A stretch of DNA of 64,000 nt from positions 3,782,001 through 3,846,000 of the forward strand of contig NZ_CP129212.1 in NCBI RefSeq assembly GCF_030413175.1, given 5' to 3'. Source of the stretch: Bradyrhizobium roseum (GTDB lineage: Bacteria; Pseudomonadota; Alphaproteobacteria; Rhizobiales; Xanthobacteraceae). Shown here in pieces: positions 9,513-19,564 of this stretch. The notes below the pieces were generated by a model that was given only the letters and a program-made list of their open reading frames with translations, did no database searches and was not told the DNA's origin. The position numbers and the translations under genes were made by a program. Numbering within the stretch: the first letter of the stretch is position 1; the number at the start of each line of letters is the position of its first letter.

Positions 9513-10688
9513 TCATCTTGCGTCCTGTGAGGCAGGCGGCAGCGTACCCGGAACGCCATCGCGGTTGCTTTGGTCGAACTGTTTGGTGGGATTGAACATC
9601 GGCATCAGCACGCGGAAAGTGGTCTTCCGCGGCTGAGATTCGCATTCGATGATGCCGCCGTGATCGCCGACGATCTTGGCCACCAGCGCCAGGCCGAGGC
9701 CGCTGCCGGTTTGCTTCGTCGTCACGAACGGATCGAACAGGTTGGGCAACAGGTCTTCCGGCACGCCGGAGCCGTTGTCCTTGACGCAGAATTCGAGCGG
9801 CAGCGACACCCGCGATTTCTTGCCCGGTACCGACAGGCGAACGCCGGGACGGAACGCGGTGGTGAGCTGGATTTCAGCGTCGGAACCGAGATCGGCGACC
9901 GCTTCGGCGGCATTCTTCACGAGATTCAAGAACACTTGTATCAGCTGGTCCTGGTTAGCCAGCACCGGTGGCAGCGAGGGATCATAGTCCTCGATGAAGC
10001 GGATGTTGCGCGCGAAGCCGGACTGCGCCAGCCGTTTGACGTGGTCGAGCACGGAATGGATGTTGACCGGCCCGCGCGCCACCGGACGGTCGTCACCGAA
10101 CACCTCCATGCGATCGACCAGCGTCACGATGCGGTCGGCCTCATCGCAGATCAATCGCGTCAGCATGCGGTCTTCGGATGATGCCGCCTGCTCCAGCAGT
10201 TGCGCCGCGCCGCGGATGCCCGACAGCGGATTCTTGATTTCATGCGCCAGCATCGCGGCCAGCGCGATCACCGAGCGCGCCGCACTGCGGTGCGTCAATT
10301 GCCGGTCCATCTTGTCGGCGATGGTGCGCTCCTGCAACATGACGACGATGTGGCCGGGGCGTTCGGTGAGCGGCGCGACGTGCAGGTCGACCTGGCGATC
10401 GCCGCCGATGCGGGGCGTGCCGAGATCGACCTTGTATTCGTTGACCGGCGAGCCGCTCGATCGCACCTGATCGATCAGTGCCAGCAGCGGACTGCCGAAC
10501 GGCACCAGTTCCTTCAGCGACTGCCGGCGCAGGAACTGCGTCGAAATCTCGAAGAAGGACTCGGCGGCGATATTGGCGTCCATGATGCGGCCGTCGGGCG
10601 CCACCAGCAACACGGGGTTGGGCAGTGCGTTGAGAATGGCCTCGCTATCGGTGGGTATGGCGCGGCGATGTTCTAAGGCTGACGTCAT
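9513..10688 (-). CDS. ntrB: Nitrogen sensor kinase/phosphatase NtrB
   Basis: NtrB is the cytosolic kinase and phosphatase of NtrC, controlled by PII proteins. It has a PAS domain (about 15-120), an H box [13 protein letters not shown] with His near 149, and HATPase_c motifs [16 protein letters not shown] and [10 protein letters not shown] chose the ATG at complement 10686-10688: it overlaps the dusB stop as ATGA, and GGAG lies 9 nt upstream, while a longer start 15 bp earlier has no Shine-Dalgarno. The overlap means translational coupling to dusB, the conserved nifR3-ntrB-ntrC order of alphaproteobacteria. Length 391 residues, normal for the family. Confidence 0.96.
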   Translation of the reverse strand: MTSALEHRRAIPTDSEAILNALPNPVLLVAPDGRIMDANIAAESFFEISTQFLRRQSLKELVPFGSPLLALIDQVRSSGSPVNEYKVDLGTPRIGGDRQVDLHVAPLTERPGHIVVMLQERTIADKMDRQLTHRSAARSVIALAAMLAHEIKNPLSGIRGAAQLLEQAASSEDRMLTRLICDEADRIVTLVDRMEVFGDDRPVARGPVNIHSVLDHVKRLAQSGFARNIRFIEDYDPSLPPVLANQDQLIQVFLNLVKNAAEAVADLGSDAEIQLTTAFRPGVRLSVPGKKSRVSLPLEFCVKDNGSGVPEDLLPNLFDPFVTTKQTGSGLGLALVAKIVGDHGGIIECESQPRKTTFRVLMPMFNPTKQFDQSNRDGVPGTLPPASQDAR

Positions 10689-11719
10689 GCGGCAGCACTC
10701 CATGAAAAATCGTCGAACGCGTCCTGCAGCGATCGGTGGACCCGATGTGGGTCCTCCGATGTCAGGATTTTTTGCCGCCAGCCCTTCAGCGTCTCTGCCG
10801 GCGCGCGGCTGTACAGGGCTGCGATCTCCAGCGCCCAGCCGAGATGCTTTCGCGCGTGCTTCAATCCGATACGCAGACCGTAATGGCTGCAGACTTCATC
10901 GTAGAGCCTGCGCACATGCGCGAGTTGCTCGGCGAGCGAGGGTGCCGTCTCCGCCTGCCCGGTTTCGAGCCGGCGTCCGATCTGGCCCGGCAACCAGGGC
11001 TGTCCCTGCGCGCCGCGTCCGATCATCACGGCGTCCGCGCCCGACACGTCCAGCGCCTGGACCGCCTTTTCGTAAGAGGTGATGTCCCCATTGACGACGA
11101 GCGGCACGGAGACCGCGTCCCTGACCGGGCGCACGGCGGCCCAGTCAGCCGCGCCCTTGTAGAACTGGCAACGGGTTCGCCCATGCACGGTGATCATCTG
11201 CACGCCGACGGCTTCCGCGCGGCGCGCCAGTTCGGGCGCGTTGAGCGAGCGATCGTCCCAACCGAGCCGCATCTTGAGCGTCACGGGAACTTTCACCGCA
11301 GCGATCGTGGCTTCGATCAGCGTCAGCGCATGGTCGAGATCGCGCATCAGCGCCGAGCCGGACTGGCCGCCGGTGACATGGCGCGCCGGACAGCCCATAT
11401 TAATATCGATAATATCGGCGCCAGAGGCTTCGGCGATCCGCGCGCCCTCCGCCATCCAATGCGCCTCGCAACCGGCGAGTTGAACGACATGCGCACCGAC
11501 ACCGGCTGTCTCGCAGCGCAGGAGAGACATCGGCCGCCCATGGACAAGTTCGTCGCTGGCGGTCATCTCTGATATTACCAGTCCAGCCCCGAGGGTGGCG
11601 GCGAGCCGTCGAAAGGGGGCATCGGTGATGCCGGACATAGGCGCCAGAAAAACCCGGTTGGCGACAGCAATATCGCCTATAGTCAACAGCTTAGGGCGTG
11701 AACTTTCCGGGCCGGTCAC
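10685..11719 (-). CDS. dusB: tRNA-dihydrouridine synthase DusB (NifR3)
   Basis: A flavoenzyme that reduces uridine to dihydrouridine in the tRNA D-loop. The 344-residue TIM barrel shows [10 protein letters not shown] (FMN phosphate region), DINMGCP with catalytic Cys110, KMRLGW, VNGDI and [10 protein letters not shown]. The start is GTG (complement of 11717-11719); an in-frame stop 30 bp upstream and no intervening ATG leave it as the only reasonable start. First gene of the nifR3-ntrB-ntrC operon; its stop overlaps the ntrB start. ispDF is divergent, 251 bp away, so the operon promoter must be in that gap. Confidence 0.95.
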   Translation of the reverse strand: MTGPESSRPKLLTIGDIAVANRVFLAPMSGITDAPFRRLAATLGAGLVISEMTASDELVHGRPMSLLRCETAGVGAHVVQLAGCEAHWMAEGARIAEASGADIIDINMGCPARHVTGGQSGSALMRDLDHALTLIEATIAAVKVPVTLKMRLGWDDRSLNAPELARRAEAVGVQMITVHGRTRCQFYKGAADWAAVRPVRDAVSVPLVVNGDITSYEKAVQALDVSGADAVMIGRGAQGQPWLPGQIGRRLETGQAETAPSLAEQLAHVRRLYDEVCSHYGLRIGLKHARKHLGWALEIAALYSRAPAETLKGWRQKILTSEDPHRVHRSLQDAFDDFSWSAAA

Positions 11720-11970
11720 ATCGTTCTCGTGGTTGGGGCGGCGGCGTCATTGCCACCGTCGGCGTATATTGTGAGCACAAATCTTGGGCAGTCAAGCGTC
11801 TTGCCTACACTTTAGACAGATCTATCATTTGCGCAAGTGCACTGCAACAAAAACCGCTTTTCCCACGGGTGATGGGAATCACTCTGTTTTCCAAAATCTC
11901 CATGGTAAGGGCTGTGCGCCAGCGCCTGACACCCCGCCCTCAACCCGATTCGTTCGCATTTTGAGTCCCG

Positions 11971-13152
11971 ATGCCCAAATCTGAGCGTACCGCAGCCATC
12001 CTCGTCGCAGCCGGACGCGGGCTTCGCGCCGGTGCCGGCGGACCGAAGCAATATCGCGAGATCGGCGGACAGACCGTGATCTTCCGCGCCATGGAGGCGT
12101 TCTGCCGGCATCCGGACGTGTTCGCCGTGCAGCCGGTGGTGAATCCCGACGACACCGCGGTCTTCAATGCGGCCGTTTCGGAGCTGCGCTACCGGACCCC
12201 CACCCATGGCGGGGCGACCCGCCAGGCTTCGGTGCATGCCGGGCTCGAGGCGCTCGCAGCGGAGAAGCCGGATATTGTTCTGATCCACGACGCTGCGCGG
12301 CCCTTCGTCACCCCTGGCGTGATCTCGCGCGCGATCGACGCCGCCGGCCGCACCGGCGCGGCGGTGCCGACGATCCCCGTCACCGACACGGTCAAGCAGG
12401 TCGGTGAGACCGGCAACGTCGAAGCCACGCCCGAGCGGGCGAAACTGCGAATCGCACAGACGCCGCAAGCGTTTCGCTTCGACGTCATTCTCGATGCGCA
12501 TCGTCGCGCCGCGCGCGACGGCCGCAGCGATTTCACGGACGACGCGGCGATCGCGGAATGGGCGGGATTGACGGTTGCGACATTTGAAGGCGATCTTGCA
12601 AACATGAAACTGACCACGCCCGAAGATTTCATTCGCGAGGAAGCCCGCCTCGCCGCCCAGCTGGGCGACATCAGGACCGGGACCGGCTACGACGTGCACG
12701 CCTTCGGCGACGGCGATCATCTGATGCTGTGCGGCGTGCGCGTGCCGCACACACGCGGCTTTCTCGCCCATTCCGACGGCGATGTCGGCCTGCATGCGCT
12801 GGTTGACGCTATTCTCGGCGCGCTGGCGGATGGCGACATCGGCTCGCACTTTCCGCCGAGCGATCCGCAATGGAAGGGCGCGGCGTCCGATAAGTTTCTC
12901 AAATATGCCATCGACCGCGTCACCGCGCGCGGCGGCCGGATCGCCAATCTCGAAGTTACTATGATCTGCGAGCGCCCCAAGATCGGCCCGCTGCGCGACA
13001 CCATGCGCGCCCGCATCGCCGAGATCACCGGCGTCAACATCTCGCGCGTCGCGGTCAAGGCGACGACCAGCGAGCGGCTCGGTTTCACCGGCCGCGAGGA
13101 AGGCATCGCCGCTACGGCGAGCGCCACCATCCGTCTGCCCTGGAGCGAGTAA
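11971..13152 (+). CDS. ispDF: Bifunctional IspD/IspF (isoprenoid MEP pathway)
   Basis: One polypeptide with two steps of the methylerythritol phosphate pathway. The N-terminal half (about 1-225) is the IspD cytidylyltransferase with [12 protein letters not shown] and PKQY. The C-terminal half (about 230-393) is IspF, the 2-C-methyl-D-erythritol 2,4-cyclodiphosphate synthase, with zinc-site [37 protein letters not shown] and the closing [16 protein letters not shown]. The fusion is normal in many alphaproteobacteria. The intermediate step (IspE) is elsewhere. The cinA-like gene follows after a single base, so the two are co-transcribed. Confidence 0.96.
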   Translation: MPKSERTAAILVAAGRGLRAGAGGPKQYREIGGQTVIFRAMEAFCRHPDVFAVQPVVNPDDTAVFNAAVSELRYRTPTHGGATRQASVHAGLEALAAEKPDIVLIHDAARPFVTPGVISRAIDAAGRTGAAVPTIPVTDTVKQVGETGNVEATPERAKLRIAQTPQAFRFDVILDAHRRAARDGRSDFTDDAAIAEWAGLTVATFEGDLANMKLTTPEDFIREEARLAAQLGDIRTGTGYDVHAFGDGDHLMLCGVRVPHTRGFLAHSDGDVGLHALVDAILGALADGDIGSHFPPSDPQWKGAASDKFLKYAIDRVTARGGRIANLEVTMICERPKIGPLRDTMRARIAEITGVNISRVAVKATTSERLGFTGREEGIAATASATIRLPWSE

Positions 13153-13153
13153 G

Positions 13154-13756
13154 ATGGGCGGCAGCGACGCGCGCGCCCTCTCCCGCTCGCTGCTCGATCT
13201 GTGTCGCATGCGCAAGCTGACGATCGCGACCGCCGAGTCCTGCACGGGCGGCCTGGTCGCCGGCGCGCTCACCGACATTCCCGGCTCGTCGGACGTGATC
13301 GACCGCGGTTTCGTCACTTACTCCAACGACGCCAAGCGCGCGATGCTCGGCGTCAAGGCCACGACGCTCGCGACCTTCGGCGCGGTCAGCAAGGAAACCG
13401 CGACCGCGATGGCGGTCGGCGCCCTGGAAAAAGCCAAGGTCGATCTCGCGGTGTCCATCACCGGCATCGCCGGTCCCGGCGGCGCCACCCCGGGCAAGCC
13501 GGTCGGCCTGGTCCATTTCGCCGTTGCCTCGCGCGATGGCAAGATTTTGCACCGCGAGTTCCGTTTCGGCGCCATCGGCCGCACCGCCGTGCGCCAGCGC
13601 TCCGTGGTGGAAGCGCTGCGCATGCTGATGGAGCTGGCGCGCGGTCCGCAACCGCCGACCAAGCCGCGGCGCGACACGATGAGCCGGCTGCGTCCACGGG
13701 TAGCGCGCACGCCGCGGCGCAGCGCCGTCAAACGGCGCCGGCCGACGCGGACTTAA
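13154..13756 (+). CDS. pncC: CinA C-terminal domain protein, nicotinamide-nucleotide amidase
   Basis: Stand-alone amidohydrolase domain of the CinA family, which deamidates NMN to nicotinate mononucleotide in NAD salvage. Family motifs: TAESCTGGLVAGALT near the N-terminus with the conserved Ser, GFVTYSNDAKRAMLGV, GAVSKETA, SITGIAGPGG and the closing RQRSVVEALRMLMELA. The last roughly 40 residues are an Arg/Pro/Thr-rich basic tail not part of the domain, possibly disordered or nucleic-acid contacting. Starts one base after the ispDF stop; the arrangement ispDF-cinA is common in this order. Assignment to the family is sure, enzymatic role is by homology. Confidence 0.9.
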   Translation: MGGSDARALSRSLLDLCRMRKLTIATAESCTGGLVAGALTDIPGSSDVIDRGFVTYSNDAKRAMLGVKATTLATFGAVSKETATAMAVGALEKAKVDLAVSITGIAGPGGATPGKPVGLVHFAVASRDGKILHREFRFGAIGRTAVRQRSVVEALRMLMELARGPQPPTKPRRDTMSRLRPRVARTPRRSAVKRRRPTRT

Positions 13757-13766
13757 GTTCCGCTGG

Positions 13767-15440
13767 TCACTTTTGCGCCGCCAGCGCCTTGGCGCGGGTT
13801 TCGCTGAGCGACGCAGCCGGCGTCAACGCTTCCGGGCTGATCGCAAGCTCGATGATGGCGGGAAGTCCGCTGGCCACGGCTTCGTCGAACGCCTTGGCAA
13901 AATCCTCGGTCCGCTCGACATGGGCACCAAAACCGCCGCAGGCGCGCGCCAGCGCGGCGAAGTCTGGGTTGGCGAGATCGGTGCCGGACACCCGGCCGGG
14001 ATATTCGCGTTCCTGGTGCATCCGGATCGTGCCGTACATGCCGTTGTTGCAGACGATCACGATCAGCGGCAGCCGGTTTTCGACCGCGGTCATGAACTCC
14101 AGCCCCGTCATCTGGAAACAGCCGTCGCCGGCAAAACAGATGACGGTGCGTTCCGGATGCTGCAGCTTGGCGGCGACCGCCGCCGGCAGGCCGTAGCCCA
14201 TCGAACCCGAGGTCGGCGCCAGTTCGGTGCGGTACTGCCGATAGCGCCAGAACCGGTGCACCCAGACGGCATAATTGCCGGCACCGTTGCAGATGATGGT
14301 GTCATGGGGCAAGCGGTCGCTCAAGCCCCGAACGATCTGCGAAAGCTGGACGTCGCCCGGCGAGCGCGTCGGTTCGGCAAATGCCAGATAGTCGGCATGC
14401 GCCGCCTTGACATGGTCGGCGCGCGATTGATGCTTCGGCTCCAGACGCTTGATCGCCGCCGCAAAGGCCGCGCTGCTCGCGACCACACCGAGCGTCGGCG
14501 AATAGACCCGGCCGATCTCTTCGGGATCGGGATAGGCGTGAACCAGCGGCTGTTTCGGTTTTGGAATATCGAACAGCGTGTAGCCGCCTGTGGTCGCCTC
14601 GCCCAGCCGCGCGCCGAGCGCGATCACCATGTCGCTGGTGCGGATCCGCTCGGCGATCTTGGCATCGAGCCCGATACCGATATGTCCGCCATAGCAGGGA
14701 TGCAGATTGTCGAAATAATCCTGACAGCGAAACGAGACGCCGACTGGCACTTCATGCGCCGCCGCAAATGCCTCGAGATCGCGGCGCGCCTGGTCGCTCC
14801 ATCCGCCGCCGCCGATGATCAGAAACGGCTTCTTCGCTTCCGACAGCAGCGCATGAAATTTCCGTAGCGCGCCTTCATCGGGCGCGATCGGAAGCGGCGT
14901 ATAGGGCGGCGCATCCGGCACCTCGGCGGTGTCGGTCAGCATGTCCTCCGGCAGCGCCAGCACGACGGGGCCGGGACGGCCCGAGGTCGCGGTGAAGAAG
15001 GCGCGCGAGATGAATTCCGGAATCCGCCGCGCATCGTCGATCTGCGCGACCCATTTCGTCATCGGCCCGAACATTTGCCGATAGTCAATTTCCTGAAACG
15101 CCTCGCGCTCCATCATGTCGCGCCCGACCTGCCCCAGCAGCAGGATCATCGGCGTTGAATCCTGGAATGCGACGTGAACGCCGGCCGAGGCATTGGTGGC
15201 GCCGGGGCCGCGGGTGGCGAAGGCGATGCCGGGACGGCCGGTCAGCTTGCCATAGGCGTCCGCCATCATGGCGGCTCCGCCCTCGTGCCGGGCGTTGATG
15301 AACCGCACGCGTTGGCTCTGGTACATGCCGTCGAGCGCAGCCAGATAGCTTTCGCCGGGCACGCCGAACACGGTGTCGGCATTGTGCAGCGCAAGTTGCT
15401 CGATCAGAATATGGCCACCGGTTCGAAGATTTCCGTCCAT
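13767..15440 (-). CDS. Thiamine-diphosphate enzyme, acetolactate-synthase-like
   Basis: A 557-residue ThDP enzyme with the three-domain POX/ALS architecture: PYR domain (about 1-170) with RHEGGAAMMADAYG, which holds the catalytic Glu that activates the cofactor; central domain (about 190-325); PP domain with the metal/diphosphate motif GDGCFQMTGLEFMTAVENR ending in CNN. The Glu argues against glyoxylate carboligase, which lacks it. A true acetolactate synthase IlvB would have a regulatory-subunit gene beside it; none is here. The upstream neighbour, 78 bp away in the same direction, is a beta-hydroxyacid dehydrogenase, and a GntR regulator is divergent, so this looks catabolic. Substrate unknown. 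Confidence 0.85.
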   Translation of the reverse strand: MDGNLRTGGHILIEQLALHNADTVFGVPGESYLAALDGMYQSQRVRFINARHEGGAAMMADAYGKLTGRPGIAFATRGPGATNASAGVHVAFQDSTPMILLLGQVGRDMMEREAFQEIDYRQMFGPMTKWVAQIDDARRIPEFISRAFFTATSGRPGPVVLALPEDMLTDTAEVPDAPPYTPLPIAPDEGALRKFHALLSEAKKPFLIIGGGGWSDQARRDLEAFAAAHEVPVGVSFRCQDYFDNLHPCYGGHIGIGLDAKIAERIRTSDMVIALGARLGEATTGGYTLFDIPKPKQPLVHAYPDPEEIGRVYSPTLGVVASSAAFAAAIKRLEPKHQSRADHVKAAHADYLAFAEPTRSPGDVQLSQIVRGLSDRLPHDTIICNGAGNYAVWVHRFWRYRQYRTELAPTSGSMGYGLPAAVAAKLQHPERTVICFAGDGCFQMTGLEFMTAVENRLPLIVIVCNNGMYGTIRMHQEREYPGRVSGTDLANPDFAALARACGGFGAHVERTEDFAKAFDEAVASGLPAIIELAISPEALTPAASLSETRAKALAAQK

Positions 15441-15518
15441 TGCCTCGTCCTTTCGCGATTTGGACCCGGCTTAGAGAATGCCGCCGGTGCCAGCAACCGG
15501 TTTTCCGGCGCTATCAAT

Positions 15519-16445
15519 TCATTTCCTCGCGGGCTGCGGGTCTTTCGGCGTAACCCGCGCCGCCACGCCGGTGACGGCTTCGTAGGCCTTGATGACGGCG
15601 GTGCAGGACTCGCCGTCGTGCCCGAGCAACGCGGCCTGGCGGTAGGTCTGGTGCACGGCCTCCGCCATGAACCCGGGCAGACCCGCCTCCTCCAGCCAGC
15701 GCGCGTAGTAGCGCACGTCCTTGCGGGCGTTCGCCAGCGACATCAGCGGCGTAAAATCGCCGTCGAGGGTGGATTGACCGTAGAGATCGAGCATGCCGCT
15801 CTTGCCGCCGGCGGCGGAGATGATGGCGATCAGCTGCGAGAGATCGAGCCCGTCCTTGGCGGCAAGCGCAAAGCCCTCGCACCACGCCGCCACATTGGCG
15901 AAGGCGATATAATTGTGGATGAGTTTGAGCCGGATGGCGTGCCCGAGCGGACCGATGTGGAAGATGTTTTCCGCATACAGCTCGAAATAGGGCCTGAGGT
16001 CGTCGAGCAAGTCGGCCTCGCCGCCAAACAGCACATTGACCTTGCCGATATCGGCATGTTTCGGGGTCCGCGTCATCGGCGCTTCGGCATAGCGCCCGCC
16101 CGCCTCCCGCACCATGCGATCCAGCTTCGCCACCATCTGCGGGCTGCCAGTGGTGTGGTCGACGATGATGAATCCCGGCAGAGGACCGGCCAGCAGCCCA
16201 TCGCGCGCGATCATCAGCGCCTCGACGTCCTCCGCCTCATTGACGCAAATCATGATGATGCGGCAATTCTCGCGGATCTCCTGTATGCCGCTGGCGGCGG
16301 TCGCGCCAAACGATGTGGCGGCGGCGACGGCGACCGGATTGAGATCATAGGCGGTAACGGCCACGCCCTTGGCGACGAGATTCTTCACCAGCCCGCGCCC
16401 CATGCCGCCAAGGCCGATAAAGCCAACGCGTTCGGATGTCGTCAT
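15519..16445 (-). CDS. NAD(P)-dependent beta-hydroxyacid dehydrogenase (HIBADH family)
   Basis: A 308-residue dehydrogenase related to 3-hydroxyisobutyrate and tartronate-semialdehyde reductases. It opens with the Rossmann motif GFIGLGGMG, has DHTTGSP in the substrate loop and RLKLIHNY with the catalytic Lys in the C-terminal all-alpha domain. The start is the ATG at complement 16443-16445; 30 residues of frame upstream are unlike the family. It probably forms an operon with the ThDP enzyme that follows 78 bp on, and the divergent GntR gene is the likely regulator. A carboligase plus a hydroxyacid reductase would fit a two-step route from a 2-oxoacid, but the substrate cannot be read from sequence. 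Confidence 0.85.
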   Translation of the reverse strand: MTTSERVGFIGLGGMGRGLVKNLVAKGVAVTAYDLNPVAVAAATSFGATAASGIQEIRENCRIIMICVNEAEDVEALMIARDGLLAGPLPGFIIVDHTTGSPQMVAKLDRMVREAGGRYAEAPMTRTPKHADIGKVNVLFGGEADLLDDLRPYFELYAENIFHIGPLGHAIRLKLIHNYIAFANVAAWCEGFALAAKDGLDLSQLIAIISAAGGKSGMLDLYGQSTLDGDFTPLMSLANARKDVRYYARWLEEAGLPGFMAEAVHQTYRQAALLGHDGESCTAVIKAYEAVTGVAARVTPKDPQPARK

Positions 16446-16659
16446 TTGGGCCTCCCGATCTGTGCTAGCGGGCTTCCTCCCACTCGGCCATTCTGTTGCG
16501 CTGCGGTCGTTTTGCCGCCCGGCTAGCACGCTCACAGGCTGTCTGACAACCGCGATGATGCAGTTTGCGCGGCACGGCTTGTTTCGATATGCCTGTTAGC
16601 TCGCGTAAATCGCAACGGCGGGTTGAGGGCGACGCCGCCAACAGGACAGGACCAATCAG

Positions 16660-17391
16660 GTGAAGTTCAAATCCCTCGCGCGCACCCCTTCATTGCCACA
16701 GGAAATCGTCGCGAGCCTGACCGGCGCCCTGCACGCCGGCGAGCTTCAGCCCGGTGATCGCCTGCCGTCCGAACAGGCGCTGGCGACCGAATTCGGGGTC
16801 GCGCGAACGGTGGTGCGTGAAGCGATCTCGCAGCTCAAGTATGACGGCATCGTGCAGAGCCGTGTCGGGGTCGGCGCCTTCATCTCCCAGCCGCAGGAGC
16901 GGACGGCATTTCGTATCAGTCCCGAGTGCTTCAAGAAGCGCAAGGAACTACTGAAGCTGTTGCGTTTGCGGAACGGCGTGGTCATCGAGGTCGCGGCAGA
17001 CGCGGCGCAGGCGCGATCCAACCGCGACATCGTCCGCATGGAGTCTATTCTCAAGGAGATGCGCGACGCGATCAGTGACGGCGTTCACGGCGCCGAGCGC
17101 CACTTCGAAGCCGAGCGCCAGTTGATCCTCGCCATCGCCAAAGTTGCCGACAACGAACACGCCCTCAATTTCATCGTGATGATCGACAGCCAGATCGCCG
17201 AAAAACTGCGGTCGGTCGCCGTCAAGAATACCAAGGCGACGGAACTCGCCGCTGCCGCGATCGAGGAACAGGTCCAGCTCGTCGAAGCCATCAAGCGCGG
17301 CGACCCGATCGCGGCGAGGGACAGAGCCCGCAAGCACTACGACAACGCCGCGCAGCGGCTGGCCGACCGCGCCGACTTCGTCGATCTCTAG
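16660..17391 (+). CDS. FadR/GntR-family transcriptional regulator
   Basis: A 243-residue regulator with a GntR winged helix at about 11-78 (LQPGDRLPSEQALATEFGV, RTVVREAISQLKYDGIV) and an all-helical FCD effector domain after about 95, the FadR subgroup. The start codon is GTG at 16660 with an AGGA tract about 14 nt upstream; no in-frame ATG fits the conserved N-terminus. It is divergent from the dehydrogenase/ThDP pair across a 214-bp gap, the usual position for a repressor of the neighbouring catabolic operon. Its last 4 bp overlap the end of the convergent Coq10/RatA gene. Confidence 0.87.
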   Translation: MKFKSLARTPSLPQEIVASLTGALHAGELQPGDRLPSEQALATEFGVARTVVREAISQLKYDGIVQSRVGVGAFISQPQERTAFRISPECFKKRKELLKLLRLRNGVVIEVAADAAQARSNRDIVRMESILKEMRDAISDGVHGAERHFEAERQLILAIAKVADNEHALNFIVMIDSQIAEKLRSVAVKNTKATELAAAAIEEQVQLVEAIKRGDPIAARDRARKHYDNAAQRLADRADFVDL

Positions 17392-17864
17392 GATGGCGAT
17401 CTAACCGCCCCGCCCTTCCCGTAGACCGTGTCCGCCCGTTTTTCGAACGCGGCGGCGAAGCGCTGAAATGCGGTGTCGAACATCGTGCCCATCAGCATCG
17501 CCAGCATACGGCTCTTGAATTCGTAGGACAGGAAGAAGCCGACGTCGCAGCCGGCCTCGGAGCGCGGCTCGAACGTCCAGCGATTTTCCAAATTGCTGAA
17601 CGGGCCTTTCAGATATTCGACCATGATCTTCAGGTTCGGCCGATCCAGCGTCACCCGGCTGGTGAAGGTTTCTCGCACCAACTTGAACGACACGGTCATG
17701 TCGGCGACGACGACCTCGGTGCCGTCATCCTTCGGCGTGCGCTGGCGTATTTTGAGCGACTGGCACAGCGGCACGAATTCCGGATAGCGCTCGACGTCGG
17801 CGACCAGATCGAACATCTGCGACGCGGTGTGTTGAACCCGGCGCTTGCTGGAAAAGCGCGGCAT
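17388..17864 (-). CDS. Coq10/RatA-type START-domain protein
   Basis: A 158-residue polyketide-cyclase/START fold protein of the Coq10-RatA family. Such proteins bind ubiquinone or related lipids and are needed for respiratory efficiency. Signs are the N-terminal VQHTASQMFDLVADVERYPEFVPLC, the central NRWTFEP strand and a long C-terminal helix ending AFEKRAD. The E. coli RatA name refers to a ribosome-association effect; no toxin-antitoxin partner is present here. Its start overlaps the stop of the preceding P-loop kinase by one base (TGATG), so it is the last gene of a lipA operon. Confidence 0.88.
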   Translation of the reverse strand: MPRFSSKRRVQHTASQMFDLVADVERYPEFVPLCQSLKIRQRTPKDDGTEVVVADMTVSFKLVRETFTSRVTLDRPNLKIMVEYLKGPFSNLENRWTFEPRSEAGCDVGFFLSYEFKSRMLAMLMGTMFDTAFQRFAAAFEKRADTVYGKGGAVRSPS

Positions 17865-18403
17865 CAGTGCGCACTCGCCTGATTCTGTTTGAGCGCGATC
17901 TGCTTCAGATAGTCGTTCGCCTGCGTCCGCTCGGTGAAGCAGACCAGCGCCTGATCGGTACGCAGGCCCTGAAAATACTTCAGCAGCTTTGGCCGCTGTT
18001 GCCGGCGGTAAGTCCAGACGTAGCGGAAAAATTCGAGATCGAATCGCTCAGGACAGCCTTCCGCCATTTCCGGACGAACCCGCCCATAGCTGCCGACGAT
18101 CCGTCTCATGATCCCGAGCATGCAACGGCGGCGCGGCAGATCGAACCAAATCACGGTGTCGCTGGACTGTCGGCGCAGTTCGCCGGCCCCATAGCGGGTG
18201 TAGTTGCCGTCCATGACCCACCGCGGCTGGCGCGCGACTTCCGCGACGCGCTGCCCGAACTCGGCGCTGTCTGACGCAACCCAGCCGGGCTTCCAATACA
18301 GCGCATCCAGCGAAACAAAGGGGATGCCAGTCATCTCCGACAAGCGTCGCGCAAATGTCGACTTGCCGGACCCCGACGATCCCATGACGAGAACCCGTTG
18401 CAT
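17864..18403 (-). CDS. P-loop kinase of the adenylate-kinase-like/FlaR group
   Basis: A 179-residue small nucleoside-kinase fold protein. Walker A GSSGSGKST lies at about 8-16, followed by LDALYWKPGW and the RWVMDGNYTR segment with a lid-type arginine region (RRRCMLGIMRRI). The pattern fits proteins often called DNA topology modulation protein or adenylate kinase-like. The substrate is unknown. It sits between lipA (15 bp upstream) and the coq10-like gene (one-base overlap), so it is co-transcribed with lipoate and quinone functions, though nothing in the sequence ties it to them. Confidence 0.8.
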   Translation of the reverse strand: MQRVLVMGSSGSGKSTFARRLSEMTGIPFVSLDALYWKPGWVASDSAEFGQRVAEVARQPRWVMDGNYTRYGAGELRRQSSDTVIWFDLPRRRCMLGIMRRIVGSYGRVRPEMAEGCPERFDLEFFRYVWTYRRQQRPKLLKYFQGLRTDQALVCFTERTQANDYLKQIALKQNQASAH

Positions 18404-18418
18404 TGGTTTGATCCGAGG

Positions 18419-19378
18419 CTAGCGTGCCCGTGCCAGGCGCGCGGCTTGCAGCCTGGCAAAATCCTCGCCGGCGTGATGCGACGAGCGCGTCAACGGGCTC
18501 GCTGACACCATCAGAAAACCCTTGGTGTAGGCGACCTTCTCATAGCCTGCGAATTCTTCGGGAGTGACGTAGCGCATCACGGCGTGATGCTTGCGCGTCG
18601 GCTGCAGATACTGCCCGATGGTGAGGAAATCGACCTCCGCCGAACGCAGATCGTCCATCACCTGCAGCACCTCGTGGCGCTCCTCGCCGAGGCCGACCAT
18701 GATGCCCGATTTGGTGAAGATGGTCGGATCGATCTCCTTGACCCGCTGCAGCAGCCGGATCGAGTGAAAGTAGCGCGCGCCGGGGCGTACCGAAAGATAA
18801 CGCGACGGCACGGTCTCCAGATTATGGTTGAATACGTCGGGTTTGGCCGCCGCGACCATTTCAAGCGCGCCTTCCTTGCGCAGGAAGTCGGGCGTGAGGA
18901 TCTCGATGGTCGTGGTCGGGCAGCGCGCCCGGATGGCGCGGATCGTTTGCGCGAAATGCTCCGCCCCGCCGTCGGCAAGATCGTCGCGGTCGACCGAGGT
19001 CACCACGACATGGGTCAACCCGAGCTTGAACGTCGCCTCCGCGACATGCTCCGGCTCGCCGGCGTCGAGTGCGCCGGGCATGCCGGTCTTGACGTTGCAG
19101 AACGCGCAGGCCCGGGTGCAGGTGTCGCCCATGATCATGAAGGTGGCGTGCTTCTTGTCCCAGCACTCGCCGATGTTCGGGCAGCCGGCCTCCTCGCACA
19201 CCGTGACGAGGCCGTTCTCCTTGACGATTCTTCGCGTGTCGGCATAGCCACGGGTGTTCGGCGCGCGCACCCGGATCCAGTCCGGTTTCGGCGGCGACGG
19301 CGCGTCGGGCCGGTTCACCTTTTCGGGGTGACGCGGGCGCACCTGGGTAGTGGAGACGGTATCGACGAGGACGACCAT
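18419..19378 (-). CDS. lipA: Lipoyl synthase LipA
   Basis: A radical-SAM enzyme that inserts two sulfurs into the octanoyl chain on lipoyl domains. The 319-residue protein has both iron-sulfur sites: [12 protein letters not shown] (auxiliary cluster) and CTRACAFC (radical-SAM CxxxCxxC). It closes with the conserved RSSYHAG-type loop, here RSSHHAG, whose serine ligates the auxiliary cluster. I placed the start at MVVLVDT (ATG, complement of 19376-19378), which has a GGA tract 7 nt upstream; another ATG 27 bp earlier lacks one. First gene of an operon with the P-loop kinase and Coq10-like genes. Confidence 0.96.
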   Translation of the reverse strand: MVVLVDTVSTTQVRPRHPEKVNRPDAPSPPKPDWIRVRAPNTRGYADTRRIVKENGLVTVCEEAGCPNIGECWDKKHATFMIMGDTCTRACAFCNVKTGMPGALDAGEPEHVAEATFKLGLTHVVVTSVDRDDLADGGAEHFAQTIRAIRARCPTTTIEILTPDFLRKEGALEMVAAAKPDVFNHNLETVPSRYLSVRPGARYFHSIRLLQRVKEIDPTIFTKSGIMVGLGEERHEVLQVMDDLRSAEVDFLTIGQYLQPTRKHHAVMRYVTPEEFAGYEKVAYTKGFLMVSASPLTRSSHHAGEDFARLQAARLARAR

Positions 19379-19564
19379 GTTAAGTCCGGATATGGCGAGA
19401 AACATTAGCTAATCGGTGCCGCCCGCGGCCGCAACCCACGTTGCAGAATACCGCAACGGGGTTGCGGAATGCCGCCATCGGATTGGGGCAGACTCGCTGA
19501 GGCTAGCAGAAACGTGCAACATACTGGCGCTTTTCGCCCGTTCCACCCTGATTCCCACCTCAAA

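Noticed and set aside
13767..15440. ThDP enzyme as glyoxylate carboligase (Gcl)
   Set aside because: It keeps the catalytic Glu in RHEGGAA that Gcl lacks, and no hydroxypyruvate isomerase gene is nearby.
17388..17864. RatA-like protein as the toxin of a toxin-antitoxin pair
   Set aside because: No RatB-like partner is adjacent; it belongs to an operon with lipA and fits Coq10-type lipid binding.
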